Shown here in pieces: positions 6,796-13,212 of a stretch of DNA of 34,363 nucleotides. Made by a program: the position numbers and the translations under genes. The notes beneath the pieces were generated by a model. It did not search any database and was not told the origin of the DNA. It saw only the letters and a program-made list of their open reading frames with translations. Source of the stretch: an uncultured Lachnospiraceae bacterium (GTDB lineage: Bacteria > Bacillota > Clostridia > Lachnospirales > Lachnospiraceae); assembly GCA_947630855.1 (NCBI GenBank), contig CANRJF010000028.1:1-34363 (forward strand), given 5' to 3'. Positions within the stretch are counted from its first letter, which is position 1; every line of letters begins with the position of its first letter.

Positions 6796-7125
6796 ATGAA
6801 AGAAATGACATTACGTGAAATATGTAATACTTTTAATGTTTCAAGACGTGCAATACAAGGTTATGAAAAGGCAGGATTGGTTTCTGCCTCAGCCAGAAAT
6901 GAAAGGGGGTATTTGCTTTATGATGAAAATTCACAAGAGAGAATTAAGCAGATTAAATTGTTTCAACAAATGGGCTTTACAATTAAAGAAATAAAAGACA
7001 TTATTGATGCGCCTAAGGATGATTTGAAATCTGCGCTGGTAAAACGTTTGAAAGAGATGGAAAAAGAAAAGACAAATATGGAAAAGATAATACAAATAAT
7101 GTATGAGATGATTAAGAATTTGTAA
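6796..7125 (+). CDS. MerR-family transcriptional regulator
   Basis: The 109-residue protein begins at the second ATG (6796), 8 nt after AGGAG; the ATG at 6790 is too close. The N-terminal winged helix-turn-helix is typical: LREICNTFNVSRRAIQGYEK, then ERGYLLYDEN and LFQQMGFTIKEIKDII. After it comes only a dimerisation coiled coil (LVKRLKEMEKEKTNMEKII), with no effector-binding domain and no metal-binding cysteines. The ligand is therefore unknown. The lipoprotein gene that starts 82 bp downstream in the same direction is a possible target. Confidence 0.85.
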   Translation: MKEMTLREICNTFNVSRRAIQGYEKAGLVSASARNERGYLLYDENSQERIKQIKLFQQMGFTIKEIKDIIDAPKDDLKSALVKRLKEMEKEKTNMEKIIQIMYEMIKNL

Positions 7126-7207
7126 TTTTAACCTAAAACAACAAATTACACTTCCAAATAAATTAGAAACATATAACAACAATAAAAATTCTAGGAGGAA
7201 AAATTTT

Positions 7208-8368
7208 ATGAAGAAAAGAATATGTGTGCTATTATTACTTGGATTAGGCGTGGTTTCTGTTTCCGCTTGTGGAGACAAAGTATTATCTGACAGTATCAGT
7301 AATGCTCAGGATTCTTTCCAAGCAGAAGAAACTTCAAAGAGCAGGGATACGGAAGAAACCAAAGAAAATACAGGTGATGAGGAGGAAAAACAAATTGGAT
7401 TCGGGGAACTTAATGAAGTTGTATCCACAGATGTAGAAAATACTGTTTCTTCTATTAATGCACAGTATGAAAAATTGGTAACAGATATTGATACATATGA
7501 AAAGTATTTAGAAAATACTGATAAAGTTAAAGCATTTTATGAGCAGGTATGTGAGGATACCAAACATTTATGTATTAGAATGTGTGAATATAGCATAAAT
7601 TATGCTGAAGAGATTATGGCATCTGGCAAATCCGGCAGTGATATGTATAAAGATTTTGAAGAGTTATATGACTGCATTTATGATGATGCTGGTGATGATA
7701 TCTATGATGAAATTTATGATGGTATTCTTGATGATATATACGATGATATTTATGATGGTGTTTTAGATGATGCATATGATAATGGTGCGCCATATGATGA
7801 ATGGTCTGATGCCCGTTCCGATGAATATGATTGGTGGTCTGATGCCCGTTCCGACGTATATGATGAATGGTCTGATTTTCGTTCAGATGTTTATGGTTTT
7901 TGGTCCGATATGAGAAGCGAATTATGGGATGAAGATATTGAGAGAGCTGAAGAAAAAATAGTGGATTTTCGGGAAGATATTGAGAAAATAAAGAGCAAAG
8001 ACATTCAAGATGATACTCAAACTTCAAATGAAGAAAAAAGTAATGATGAAACTATCCCTGAAGATACAGAAAATAGCGAAGCAAATGAAAATGAGGAATT
8101 AGTGGATGGTATGCATCCCGAATTCAAAGAAGCGATGGATAGCTATGAAGCCTTTTACGATAAATATTGTGATATTGTAAAAAGCTATACGGAAAATCCG
8201 TCTGATCTAAAGCTGCTTGCTGACTATACAGATATATTGGCAAAAGAAGCCGAAATGGCAGGAAAGTTTAAAGCATGGAAAGATAAAGATTTGAATGATG
8301 TAGAATTAGCATACTATGTAGATGTTAATAATCGTGTTGCCAAAAAACTTCTTGAGTTAGCTCAATAA
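7208..8368 (+). CDS. Repeat-rich lipoprotein with a DUF6591-like C-terminus
   Basis: The 386-residue protein has a lipoprotein signal peptide (KKR, hydrophobic core, lipobox VSAC with Cys21) and a strong TAGGAGG site. An acidic Ser/Thr/Glu linker follows. Residues about 60-130 are helical. Residues about 150-195 are Asp/Tyr-rich repeats (DDIYDEIYDG type), and residues about 197-240 repeat WSDxRSD with Tyr/Glu spacers. After another Glu-rich linker, residues 302-386 (HPEFKEAMDSYEAFYDKYCD, then LKLLADYTDILAKEAEM, VAKKLLELA) look like the DUF6591 domain found in clostridial lipoproteins. It is anchored to the outer face of the membrane. Function is unknown; the acidic repeats could bind cations or partners. 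It ends at a strong terminator. Confidence 0.75.
   Translation: MKKRICVLLLLGLGVVSVSACGDKVLSDSISNAQDSFQAEETSKSRDTEETKENTGDEEEKQIGFGELNEVVSTDVENTVSSINAQYEKLVTDIDTYEKYLENTDKVKAFYEQVCEDTKHLCIRMCEYSINYAEEIMASGKSGSDMYKDFEELYDCIYDDAGDDIYDEIYDGILDDIYDDIYDGVLDDAYDNGAPYDEWSDARSDEYDWWSDARSDVYDEWSDFRSDVYGFWSDMRSELWDEDIERAEEKIVDFREDIEKIKSKDIQDDTQTSNEEKSNDETIPEDTENSEANENEELVDGMHPEFKEAMDSYEAFYDKYCDIVKSYTENPSDLKLLADYTDILAKEAEMAGKFKAWKDKDLNDVELAYYVDVNNRVAKKLLELAQ
7665..7925 (+). repeat. Degenerate tandem repeats inside the lipoprotein gene
   Basis: The coding sequence repeats GATGATATTTATGAT-like units (Asp/Tyr block), then TGGTCTGATGCCCGTTCCGA-like units (WSDARSD block), with several near-identical copies. 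The units keep the frame. Slippage would alter the number of acidic/aromatic repeats. Confidence 0.8.
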
Positions 8369-8373
8369 GTAGT

Positions 8374-8420
8374 GCGACTGTCAAAAAACAGTCGCTTTTC
8401 GTTTTTTAGTGTGATATAAT
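8374..8420 (+). repeat. 47-bp direct repeat, left copy (terminator plus orphan extended -10)
   Basis: This copy is identical over 47 bp to 9935-9981. It contains the hairpin GCGACTG-TCAAAAAA-CAGTCGC followed by TTTTCGTTTTTT, which terminates the lipoprotein gene. It ends in TGATATAAT (8412-8420), the extended -10 that serves miaB in the right copy. The identity stops abruptly on both sides, as expected for the two ends of an inserted segment. Confidence 0.95.
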
Positions 8421-8426
8421 TCAACT

Positions 8427-8517
8427 TGTCTAGGGTTGAGTTATCCATAAGCCTTTTGGTTTATGAGTTACAATCTATCTAAAAAGGTTCCAGGTTGCCG
8501 CCTGGGGCCTTTTATTT
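8427..8517 (+). ncRNA. Candidate small RNA from the orphan promoter
   Basis: The extended -10 at 8412-8420 would start a transcript at about 8427 that ends at the strong hairpin 8482-8513. In between lies a stem CATAAGCC-TTTT-GGTTTATG (8446-8465). No ORF fits. The result would be a structured RNA of about 90 nt, 3'-converging on hicB. There is no -35 match, so this is a prediction only. Confidence 0.3.
8482..8513. terminator. Bidirectional terminator after hicB
   Basis: A 13-bp stem, AAAAGG-TT-CCAGG paired with CCTGG-GG-CCTTTT (two G-T pairs), closes a 6-nt loop and has A/T tracts on both sides. It lies 34 bp beyond the hicB stop on the minus strand and can also end plus-strand transcripts. 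Confidence 0.8.
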
Positions 8518-8547
8518 TCATTTATTAGAATTTTTAAAGGCCGATTG

Positions 8548-8757
8548 TCAAGCGTATATGAGACGGCCTTTTGGTTCCGGCACTTCAAGGCCCCTATCCA
8601 GTGCAGTATCAATCCATTCTTTGATGATTGTCTCAGAGTTTTTAATTGCATCTTCAACAGTTTCACCGTCTGCCATACATCCGGGGAGTTCCGGTACTTC
8701 AACAATAAATGCATTATCATCATTAGACCAATAAATAATACGTTCGTACTTAAACAT
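8548..8757 (-). CDS. hicB: HicB-type antitoxin (short form)
   Basis: The 69-residue protein is a clear HicB. It has the partial RNase H-like fold with DDNAFIVEVPELPGCMADGE, then TVEDAIKNSETIIKEWIDTA, and ends in a short VPEPKGRL tail. It neutralises HicA by direct binding. Many HicB proteins continue into a ribbon-helix-helix or helix-turn-helix domain that represses the operon; this one stops right after the core fold and has none. GGAGG precedes its ATG, and hicA ends 12 bp upstream. The XRE protein encoded further up the same strand could supply the missing repression. Confidence 0.9.
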   Translation of the reverse strand: MFKYERIIYWSNDDNAFIVEVPELPGCMADGETVEDAIKNSETIIKEWIDTALDRGLEVPEPKGRLIYA

Positions 8758-8769
8758 TTTGGATACCTC

Positions 8770-9018
8770 CTATATTCCCAAGTGATACTTTAACAGATAG
8801 TTTCTTACTTGCTTGACCTGGTATGGCTTTGCCATGTTTCCATTGGGCTGAATATTTATGATTTCCGGGAGATTTCCATAAAAGTATATGAAGTGATCCC
8901 CTTTAATGCGATACTCAAAGCCCAATATATCAAGTATCTTTTGCAAATCGCGGAATTTTATGTTTTTATCATGAGTTCCACTCATTATTGCCATATATAG
9001 CTTTTCTGTACTGGGCAT
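8770..9018 (-). CDS. hicA: HicA-type mRNA interferase toxin
   Basis: The 82-residue protein has the HicA double-stranded-RNA-binding-like fold: NIKFRDLQKILDILGFEYR, then KGDHFIYFYG with the catalytic-type His42, and a basic KPYQVKQVRNYLLKY end. HicA cleaves mRNAs. The N-terminal extension MSGTHDKN matches a known longer subfamily, so the length is normal. The Gly-Ser-His signature often seen before the catalytic His is GDH here. The gene lies 53 bp downstream of xre with no evident promoter or terminator between, suggesting one xre-hicA-hicB operon. Confidence 0.85.
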   Translation of the reverse strand: MPSTEKLYMAIMSGTHDKNIKFRDLQKILDILGFEYRIKGDHFIYFYGNLPEIINIQPNGNMAKPYQVKQVRNYLLKYHLGI

Positions 9019-9071
9019 ATTACAATTCCCTTTCTATCTAAAATCAATTTCAATAACATTTCCATTACGTT

Positions 9072-9449
9072 TTATCCAGCGTTTTGATTTTTCCTTTTTG
9101 GTTCTGCTTTTTCATCAGCACCAACGGCACATTGGGCAAGTCCTTTGTGCATATCATCCGCCGCACGGTAACACTTCAAAAAATATTCCTCGTCCCTAGT
9201 AATATGTAAATCTTTCCTTTTAGGATTGTAATATTCTATTTCGGCCACTTCATCCCTTGCCATACTATCCATAGTAACGCCGAAAAAATCACAAATTGAT
9301 TTAAAATTAGAAATAGTCATGTTTTCATAACCACGTTTATACCAATTAACAATAGTGGTGTATGGTATACCGCTTTGTGTAGCAAGTTGTTTTTTGTTCT
9401 TAATATTATGATTACTCATAAGAGTTTCTAATTTATCTAGGAAGTCCAC
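9072..9449 (-). CDS. XRE-family (Cro/CI-like) repressor
   Basis: The product is 125 residues from a GTG at 9449, preceded by AAAGGGGGTG at a proper distance. Longer in-frame versions reach into the promoter region and are rejected. The N-terminal helix-turn-helix is plain: NKKQLATQSGIPYTTIVNWY, then MTISNFKSICDFFGV. A charged C-terminal part (KRKDLHITRDEEYFLKCYRA) probably dimerises. There is no protease domain of the LexA/CI type. It is divergent from a 58-residue ORF across a region with mirror-image sites at both promoters, so it very likely represses both directions, including its own downstream hicAB. Confidence 0.85.
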   Translation of the reverse strand: MDFLDKLETLMSNHNIKNKKQLATQSGIPYTTIVNWYKRGYENMTISNFKSICDFFGVTMDSMARDEVAEIEYYNPKRKDLHITRDEEYFLKCYRAADDMHKGLAQCAVGADEKAEPKRKNQNAG

Positions 9450-9479
9450 GTTTGCACCCCCTTTCAATAGTTTAAATAC

Positions 9480-9508
9480 ATAATAAGGTAAAATATTTAC
9501 ATTGTCAA
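9480..9508 (-). promoter_or_regulatory. Promoter of the xre(-hicA-hicB) transcript
   Basis: On the minus strand TTGACA (9503-9508) and TATTAT (9480-9485) are separated by 17 bp. The predicted start lies about 25 nt upstream of the GTG. The -35 overlaps the left 17-bp operator-like site. Confidence 0.75.
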
Positions 9509-9577
9509 GAAAAATATTACTACAAAGAATATTAAACAAAATAGAAAAATGCCCAGCTTGGTAATGTTTTTCTTGAC
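9504..9577. promoter_or_regulatory. Mirror-image operator pair between divergent promoters
   Basis: GTCAAGAAAAATATTAC (9504-9520) is matched in inverted orientation by GTAATGTTTTTCTTGAC (9561-9577), 16 of 17 positions. Each site overlaps the -35 box of one of the two divergent promoters, the expected layout for a shared repressor such as the adjacent XRE protein. Confidence 0.7.
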
Positions 9578-9601
9578 GTGACACCATATTGAGTATATTA
9601 T
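9573..9601 (+). promoter_or_regulatory. Promoter of the 58-residue ORF
   Basis: TTGACG (9573-9578) and TATTAT (9596-9601) are spaced by 17 bp. The transcript would begin near 9608, 40 nt before the ATG. The -35 overlaps the right operator-like site. Confidence 0.75.
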
Positions 9602-9647
9602 AAAGCTATAAATACTCTAAATAGTATTTAGGAAAGGAGAAAAGAGC

Positions 9648-9824
9648 ATGGCAAAAATGTTACTTTGGATAGAAATCCAAAACGAAACAATGTTGGAAAA
9701 AATCGCAGAAGTCGACCAGAAAGAAAGAGAGCTGACGGAAGCAGTGAGACAGCTGAAGCGGTTTATAGACGGCGTACAGTACACGGGATTTTCAAGCGGC
9801 GAATATCTGAAAAAGAAAGCATAA
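9648..9824 (+). CDS. Small helical protein divergent from the XRE repressor
   Basis: The 58-residue ORF starts with an ATG preceded by GGAAAGGAG. It is helical and charged (NETMLEKIAEVDQKERELTE, AVRQLKRFIDGV) and ends in SSGEYLKKKA. No helix-turn-helix, membrane segment or known motif is visible. Its own well-formed promoter and operator, opposite the repressor, place it where phages and small islands encode a Cro-like, excisionase or anti-repressor protein, but its sequence does not identify it as any of these. After it, AAAGCATAAAAGG is repeated twice, then the 47-bp repeat supplies a terminator. Confidence 0.6.
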   Translation: MAKMLLWIEIQNETMLEKIAEVDQKERELTEAVRQLKRFIDGVQYTGFSSGEYLKKKA

Positions 9825-9934
9825 AAGGAAAGCATAAAAGGAAAGGGGGATCCAGTCCGCAAAAAAGGCGCGGGCGCGTAACTGTAAATTAAAAATCTCT
9901 TTTTGGTTCAGGGAATAACATGTCACGGAAAAAA

Positions 9935-9981
9935 GCGACTGTCAAAAAACAGTCGCTTTTCGTTTTTTAGTGTGATATAAT
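9935..9981 (+). repeat. 47-bp direct repeat, right copy (terminator plus miaB promoter)
   Basis: This copy is identical to 8374-8420. The upstream AAAA extends the stem (AAAAGCGACTG/CAGTCGCTTTT), making it a bidirectional terminator. TGATATAAT at 9973-9981 is an extended -10 that would start miaB transcription at about 9988. No convincing -35 is seen. Confidence 0.95.
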
Positions 9982-10016
9982 AGGCAGGAATGTATTTCAG
10001 GAAAGAGGGTTCAAAC

Positions 10017-11501
10017 ATGAGCTACAATGATGACATAGAAATGTTGATAGAAGCGCAGGATCTGACGTTGCCGCCGCCGGAGCGGGAACCGCAGCGGCAA
10101 TATTATTTTATAAAGAAATGCCGGGAAATCATCAAAAAGAAGTCGGAGGAATTGGGGCGTCCGTTGTATGCGTGTTCGGTGTGCATGGGCTGCCAGATGA
10201 ATGCCAAGGACTCCGAGAAATTAACAGGAATTTTAGAAACGGCGGGCTATGAAATAACAGACTCCCAGGAGGAGGCGGATTTTGTAATTTACAACACCTG
10301 TACCGTCCGGGAAAACGCCAACAATAAAGTATATGGCAGATTAGGCTATTTAAACGGGTTCAAAAAGAAAAATCCCAATATGATTATCGGTCTTTGCGGA
10401 TGCATGATGCAGGAAAAAAAAGTTGTGGAAAAGTTGAAAAAAAGTTATCCATTTGTGAATTTAGTATTTGGAACCCACAATATTTACAAATTTCCCGAAC
10501 TTTTAGCAGAGACATTTCAGGCGGATACCATGGTGGTGGATGTGTGGGATGAAACAGATAAAATTGTGGAAGATTTGCCCGCGAAACGGAAGTATTCCTT
10601 TAAATCCGGTGTAAATATCATGTTTGGCTGCAATAATTTCTGCAGTTACTGCATTGTCCCATACGTAAGGGGCAGGGAGCGAAGCAGAAAACCGGAAGAC
10701 ATTCTGGAAGAAATAAAAAAACTCTCGTCGGAAGGCGTTGTGGAAATTATGCTTTTGGGGCAGAATGTAAATTCCTACGGAAAGAATTTAGATACCCCGG
10801 TGACATTTGCCCATTTACTTAGAGAGGCAGAGAAAATAGAAGGTATTGAGAGAATCCGTTTTATGACATCCCACCCAAAGGATTTATCCGATGAATTAAT
10901 AGATGTTATGAAACATTCCAAAAAAATCTGCAAACACCTTCATCTTCCCTTACAGTCGGGAAGCAGCCGGATTTTAAAAGAAATGAACCGCAGATACACC
11001 AAAGAGCAGTATTTACAACTGGTGGATAAAGTACGTCAGGCAGTGCCGGATATTGCCATTACAACAGATATTATAGTAGGCTTTCCGGGAGAGAGGGAAG
11101 AAGATTTTCTGGAAACTATGGATGTGGTAAAAAAAGTCCGCTTTGACAGTGCATTTACGTTTATCTATTCTAGGCGCACAGGCACACCCGCCGCAGCCAT
11201 GGAAAATCAGGTGGCAGAAGATGTGGTAAAAGACAGGTTTGACCGGCTTTTAAAAGAAGTACAGACCATAGCCCAGGAAAAAGCAATGGAACATACGGGA
11301 AAGATTTTTCCCGTTCTGGTGGAAGAAGTAAACAGGCAGGATGACTCTTTTGTAACAGGCAGGTTAAGCAACAATTCCGTAGTGCACTTAAAAGGTGATG
11401 CCGGATTAATAGGCACCATACAGCAGGTAAAATTAAAAGAGTGCAGAGGCTTTTATTATATAGGAGAGGTAATTTCCCAGGATGAAAAAAAGGTTTGGTA
11501 A
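10017..11501 (+). CDS. miaB: tRNA-2-methylthio-N6-dimethylallyladenosine synthase
   Basis: MiaB adds the 2-methylthio group to i6A37 of tRNAs reading UNN codons, using two [4Fe-4S] clusters. The 494-residue protein starts at 10017 (GAAAGAGGG upstream) rather than at an ATG 27 nt earlier. The N-terminal UPF0004 domain shows CMGCQMNAKDSE, YNTCTVRENA and GLCGCMMQ. The radical-SAM motif GCNNFCSYC gives Cys205, Cys209 and Cys212, followed by IVPYVRGRERS. A C-terminal TRAM domain ends the protein. It heads an operon: the next gene overlaps its stop by 20 bp. Its promoter lies in the 47-bp repeat, so the insertion of the xre-hicAB cassette preserved or rebuilt it. Confidence 0.97.
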   Translation: MSYNDDIEMLIEAQDLTLPPPEREPQRQYYFIKKCREIIKKKSEELGRPLYACSVCMGCQMNAKDSEKLTGILETAGYEITDSQEEADFVIYNTCTVRENANNKVYGRLGYLNGFKKKNPNMIIGLCGCMMQEKKVVEKLKKSYPFVNLVFGTHNIYKFPELLAETFQADTMVVDVWDETDKIVEDLPAKRKYSFKSGVNIMFGCNNFCSYCIVPYVRGRERSRKPEDILEEIKKLSSEGVVEIMLLGQNVNSYGKNLDTPVTFAHLLREAEKIEGIERIRFMTSHPKDLSDELIDVMKHSKKICKHLHLPLQSGSSRILKEMNRRYTKEQYLQLVDKVRQAVPDIAITTDIIVGFPGEREEDFLETMDVVKKVRFDSAFTFIYSRRTGTPAAAMENQVAEDVVKDRFDRLLKEVQTIAQEKAMEHTGKIFPVLVEEVNRQDDSFVTGRLSNNSVVHLKGDAGLIGTIQQVKLKECRGFYYIGEVISQDEKKVW

Positions 11502-11862
11502 AACAGATATTCTTGTGCTGGCAATTGTTTTTGCTGTTTTGTCAGGAATCTGGATTTTTACGTCTTTTATTATAAAAGAAGAAGGGGCAGATGTGGTGAT
11601 TACCATAGACGGAGAGTTTTATAAACAGGTATCCTTAAGGGAAGACCAGGAAATAAAAATTTCCGGTGATGAAACTGCTGCAAATATATTAAAAATACAA
11701 GACGGCAAAGCAGATATGGTGGAGGCAGACTGTCCGGATAAACTTTGCGTACATCAGAAATCCATTTCAAAAAACGGTGAAACCATTGTATGTCTGCCCA
11801 ATAAAGTGGTGGTGGAAGTAAAAAGCGGGGAGGATGCAGAATATGATTCTGTGGCAAGGTAA
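11482..11862 (+). CDS. NusG domain II-containing protein
   Basis: The 126-residue protein has an N-terminal membrane segment (ILVLAIVFAVLSGIWIFTSF) and an extracytoplasmic NusG-II type beta domain. The domain is recognisable by GEFYKQVSLRED, the DCPDKLCVHQKSISKNGETI core with its paired cysteines, and CLPNKVVVEV. In clostridia this gene typically precedes the heptaprenyl diphosphate synthase component I-like gene, as here. Function is unknown; a link to membrane redox or quinone-related metabolism has been suggested only by context. It overlaps miaB by 20 bp. Confidence 0.88.
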   Translation: MKKRFGKTDILVLAIVFAVLSGIWIFTSFIIKEEGADVVITIDGEFYKQVSLREDQEIKISGDETAANILKIQDGKADMVEADCPDKLCVHQKSISKNGETIVCLPNKVVVEVKSGEDAEYDSVAR

Positions 11863-11900
11863 AGCAGAGAACTTATTTTATGGGATGGCAGGGAAAATAC

Positions 11901-12395
11901 ATGAAACGTAACACAGCATATCTTGGAATGTTTTTGGCATTGGCATTAATCTGCAGTTATGTGGAATCTTTGATTCCGTTTTACTTTGGCATTCCGGGAG
12001 TAAAACTGGGGCTTACCAATATTGTGGTAGTCCTGCTTTTGTATACATCAGGGGCAAAAGAAGCATTGGCAATTTCCGTGCTCAGAATCTTTTTGGCAGG
12101 ATTTTTATTTGGAAATCCTTTCAGCATCCTTTATAGTTTAAGCGGAGGGATTTTAAGCTTCCTTATCATGTATGCCTTAAAGCGTACCGGGAAATTAAAG
12201 GTGGTTACCGTAAGCACTGCTGGGGGAATCACCCACAATATAGGGCAGCTTATTATGGCGGCTTTCGTGGTGGAAAATGCAAATATAATGTATTACCTGC
12301 CGGTGCTTTTGATAGCAGGGTTTGTCACGGGATTTCTGATAGGTATCCTTTCCCAGGAAATGATTTTCCGCATTGGAGACCGTATCGGCAGATAG
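11901..12395 (+). CDS. Gx transporter family / heptaprenyl diphosphate synthase component I-like membrane protein
   Basis: The 164-residue protein is almost wholly hydrophobic, with about five membrane spans. It carries the motifs PGVKLGLTNIVVVLLLY, FGNPFSILYSLSGG and GGITHNIGQL, characteristic of the Hpre_diP_synt_I / Gx family. The old name comes from clustering with prenyl synthase genes; an ECF-type substrate-binding or transporter role is now favoured by analogy. The start is the ATG at 11901 with GGCAGGG upstream, giving a normal N-terminus (KRNTAYLGMFLALALI). It follows the NusG-II gene in one operon and precedes ruvA. Confidence 0.85.
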   Translation: MKRNTAYLGMFLALALICSYVESLIPFYFGIPGVKLGLTNIVVVLLLYTSGAKEALAISVLRIFLAGFLFGNPFSILYSLSGGILSFLIMYALKRTGKLKVVTVSTAGGITHNIGQLIMAAFVVENANIMYYLPVLLIAGFVTGFLIGILSQEMIFRIGDRIGR

Positions 12396-12413
12396 TCAAT
12401 ACTTGGAGGAACT

Positions 12414-13025
12414 ATGTATTCATATATTAAAGGAACAATAGAAGAAATCTGCGAAGATAAAATTGTGGTGGAGAATCAGGGAATCGGCTATAATATTTAT
12501 GTGCCGGCAAGTGTTTTGGACCATATTACGGCTGTGGGCTCTTCGGTAAAGATATACACTTATCTGAACGTAAAAGAAGATTCCTTCACTTTATTTGGTT
12601 TTCTTACGAAAGATGATTTGAAGGTTTTTCAGCTTCTTTTGGGGGTAAACGGCATTGGCCCTAAGGGGGCTCTTGCAATTTTATCTGTTTTAAGCACGGA
12701 TGATTTGCGTTTTGCGGTTATGGGAGGAGATGCAAAAGCTATTGCAAAAGCTCCCGGAATCGGGGCAAAGACGGCTCAGAGAGTGATACTGGAATTAAAA
12801 GACAAGCTGAATTTAGAAGATATATTTGAAGAAAAAGAAACGCCGGAGTTTAAAGAAGTAAACACCCAGGCAAAAACCGTAAAAAACGAGGCAGTACAGG
12901 CCCTTGTGGCATTAGGGTACTCTTCCTCGGAGGCATTTGCGGCGCTTTCTAAAATTGAAATTACAAAAGATTTGGAGGTAGAAGATGTTTTAAAAGCTGC
13001 CTTAAAGCAGATGGCTTTTATGTAA
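12414..13025 (+). CDS. ruvA: Holliday junction DNA helicase subunit RuvA
   Basis: RuvA binds four-way junctions as a tetramer and loads RuvB. The 203-residue protein has the full three-domain layout: an N-terminal OB fold (MYSYIKGTIEEI, GIGYNIYVP, YLNVKEDSFTLFGF), two helix-hairpin-helix motifs (LLGVNGIGPKGALAIL and KAPGIGAKTAQRVILELKDK), and a C-terminal UBA-like domain (EAVQALVALGYSSSEA) that contacts RuvB. TTGGAGG precedes the ATG. The repeat element copy C begins right at its stop codon. Confidence 0.97.
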   Translation: MYSYIKGTIEEICEDKIVVENQGIGYNIYVPASVLDHITAVGSSVKIYTYLNVKEDSFTLFGFLTKDDLKVFQLLLGVNGIGPKGALAILSVLSTDDLRFAVMGGDAKAIAKAPGIGAKTAQRVILELKDKLNLEDIFEEKETPEFKEVNTQAKTVKNEAVQALVALGYSSSEAFAALSKIEITKDLEVEDVLKAALKQMAFM

Positions 13026-13203
13026 TCAAAGACCCCGCTGCAAGCAACGGGGTATCAAGTTTGCAACGCTGCAGAGCAGCGGGGTATTTGGTCTACGCTC
13101 CGCTTCGGTCGGCGCTTAACGTGTGCCACCGGCACACAGCGCCCTTCGCGGCAGTCGCCAAATGCCTGCAAGCAGTCACTTGGCTCATTGCTCGCGGGAA
13201 TAA
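13024..13203 (-). repeat. Intergenic structured repeat, copy C (long form, inverted)
   Basis: Read on the minus strand this roughly 180-bp element starts TTATTCCCGCGAGCAATGAG and ends GCAGCGGGGTCTTTGATTA, like copy B, but has an extra block of about 55 bp in the middle with the perfect hairpin GTGTGCC-GGT-GGCACAC. It fills the ruvA-ruvB gap from the ruvA stop to the edge of the ruvB ribosome binding site, so it is transcribed in the operon. The ORF across it is not a gene. Confidence 0.88.
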
Positions 13204-13212
13204 GGAGAATTT

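Noticed and set aside
7614..8027. His-rich minus-strand ORF opposite the lipoprotein
   Set aside because: It is the antisense shadow of the Asp/Tyr repeats (GAT codons read as ATC/CAT). It has no start signal.
9665..9892. Basic ORF of 75 codons in the xre cassette
   Set aside because: It overlaps the 58-codon ORF at 9648 in another frame. Only 9648 has the well-placed GGAAAGGAG and promoter.
4849..9927. Shared 12-mer TAACATGTCACG at 4849-4860 and 9916-9927
   Set aside because: It is short and centred on a palindrome. The flanks do not match, so it may be chance or a minor relic.
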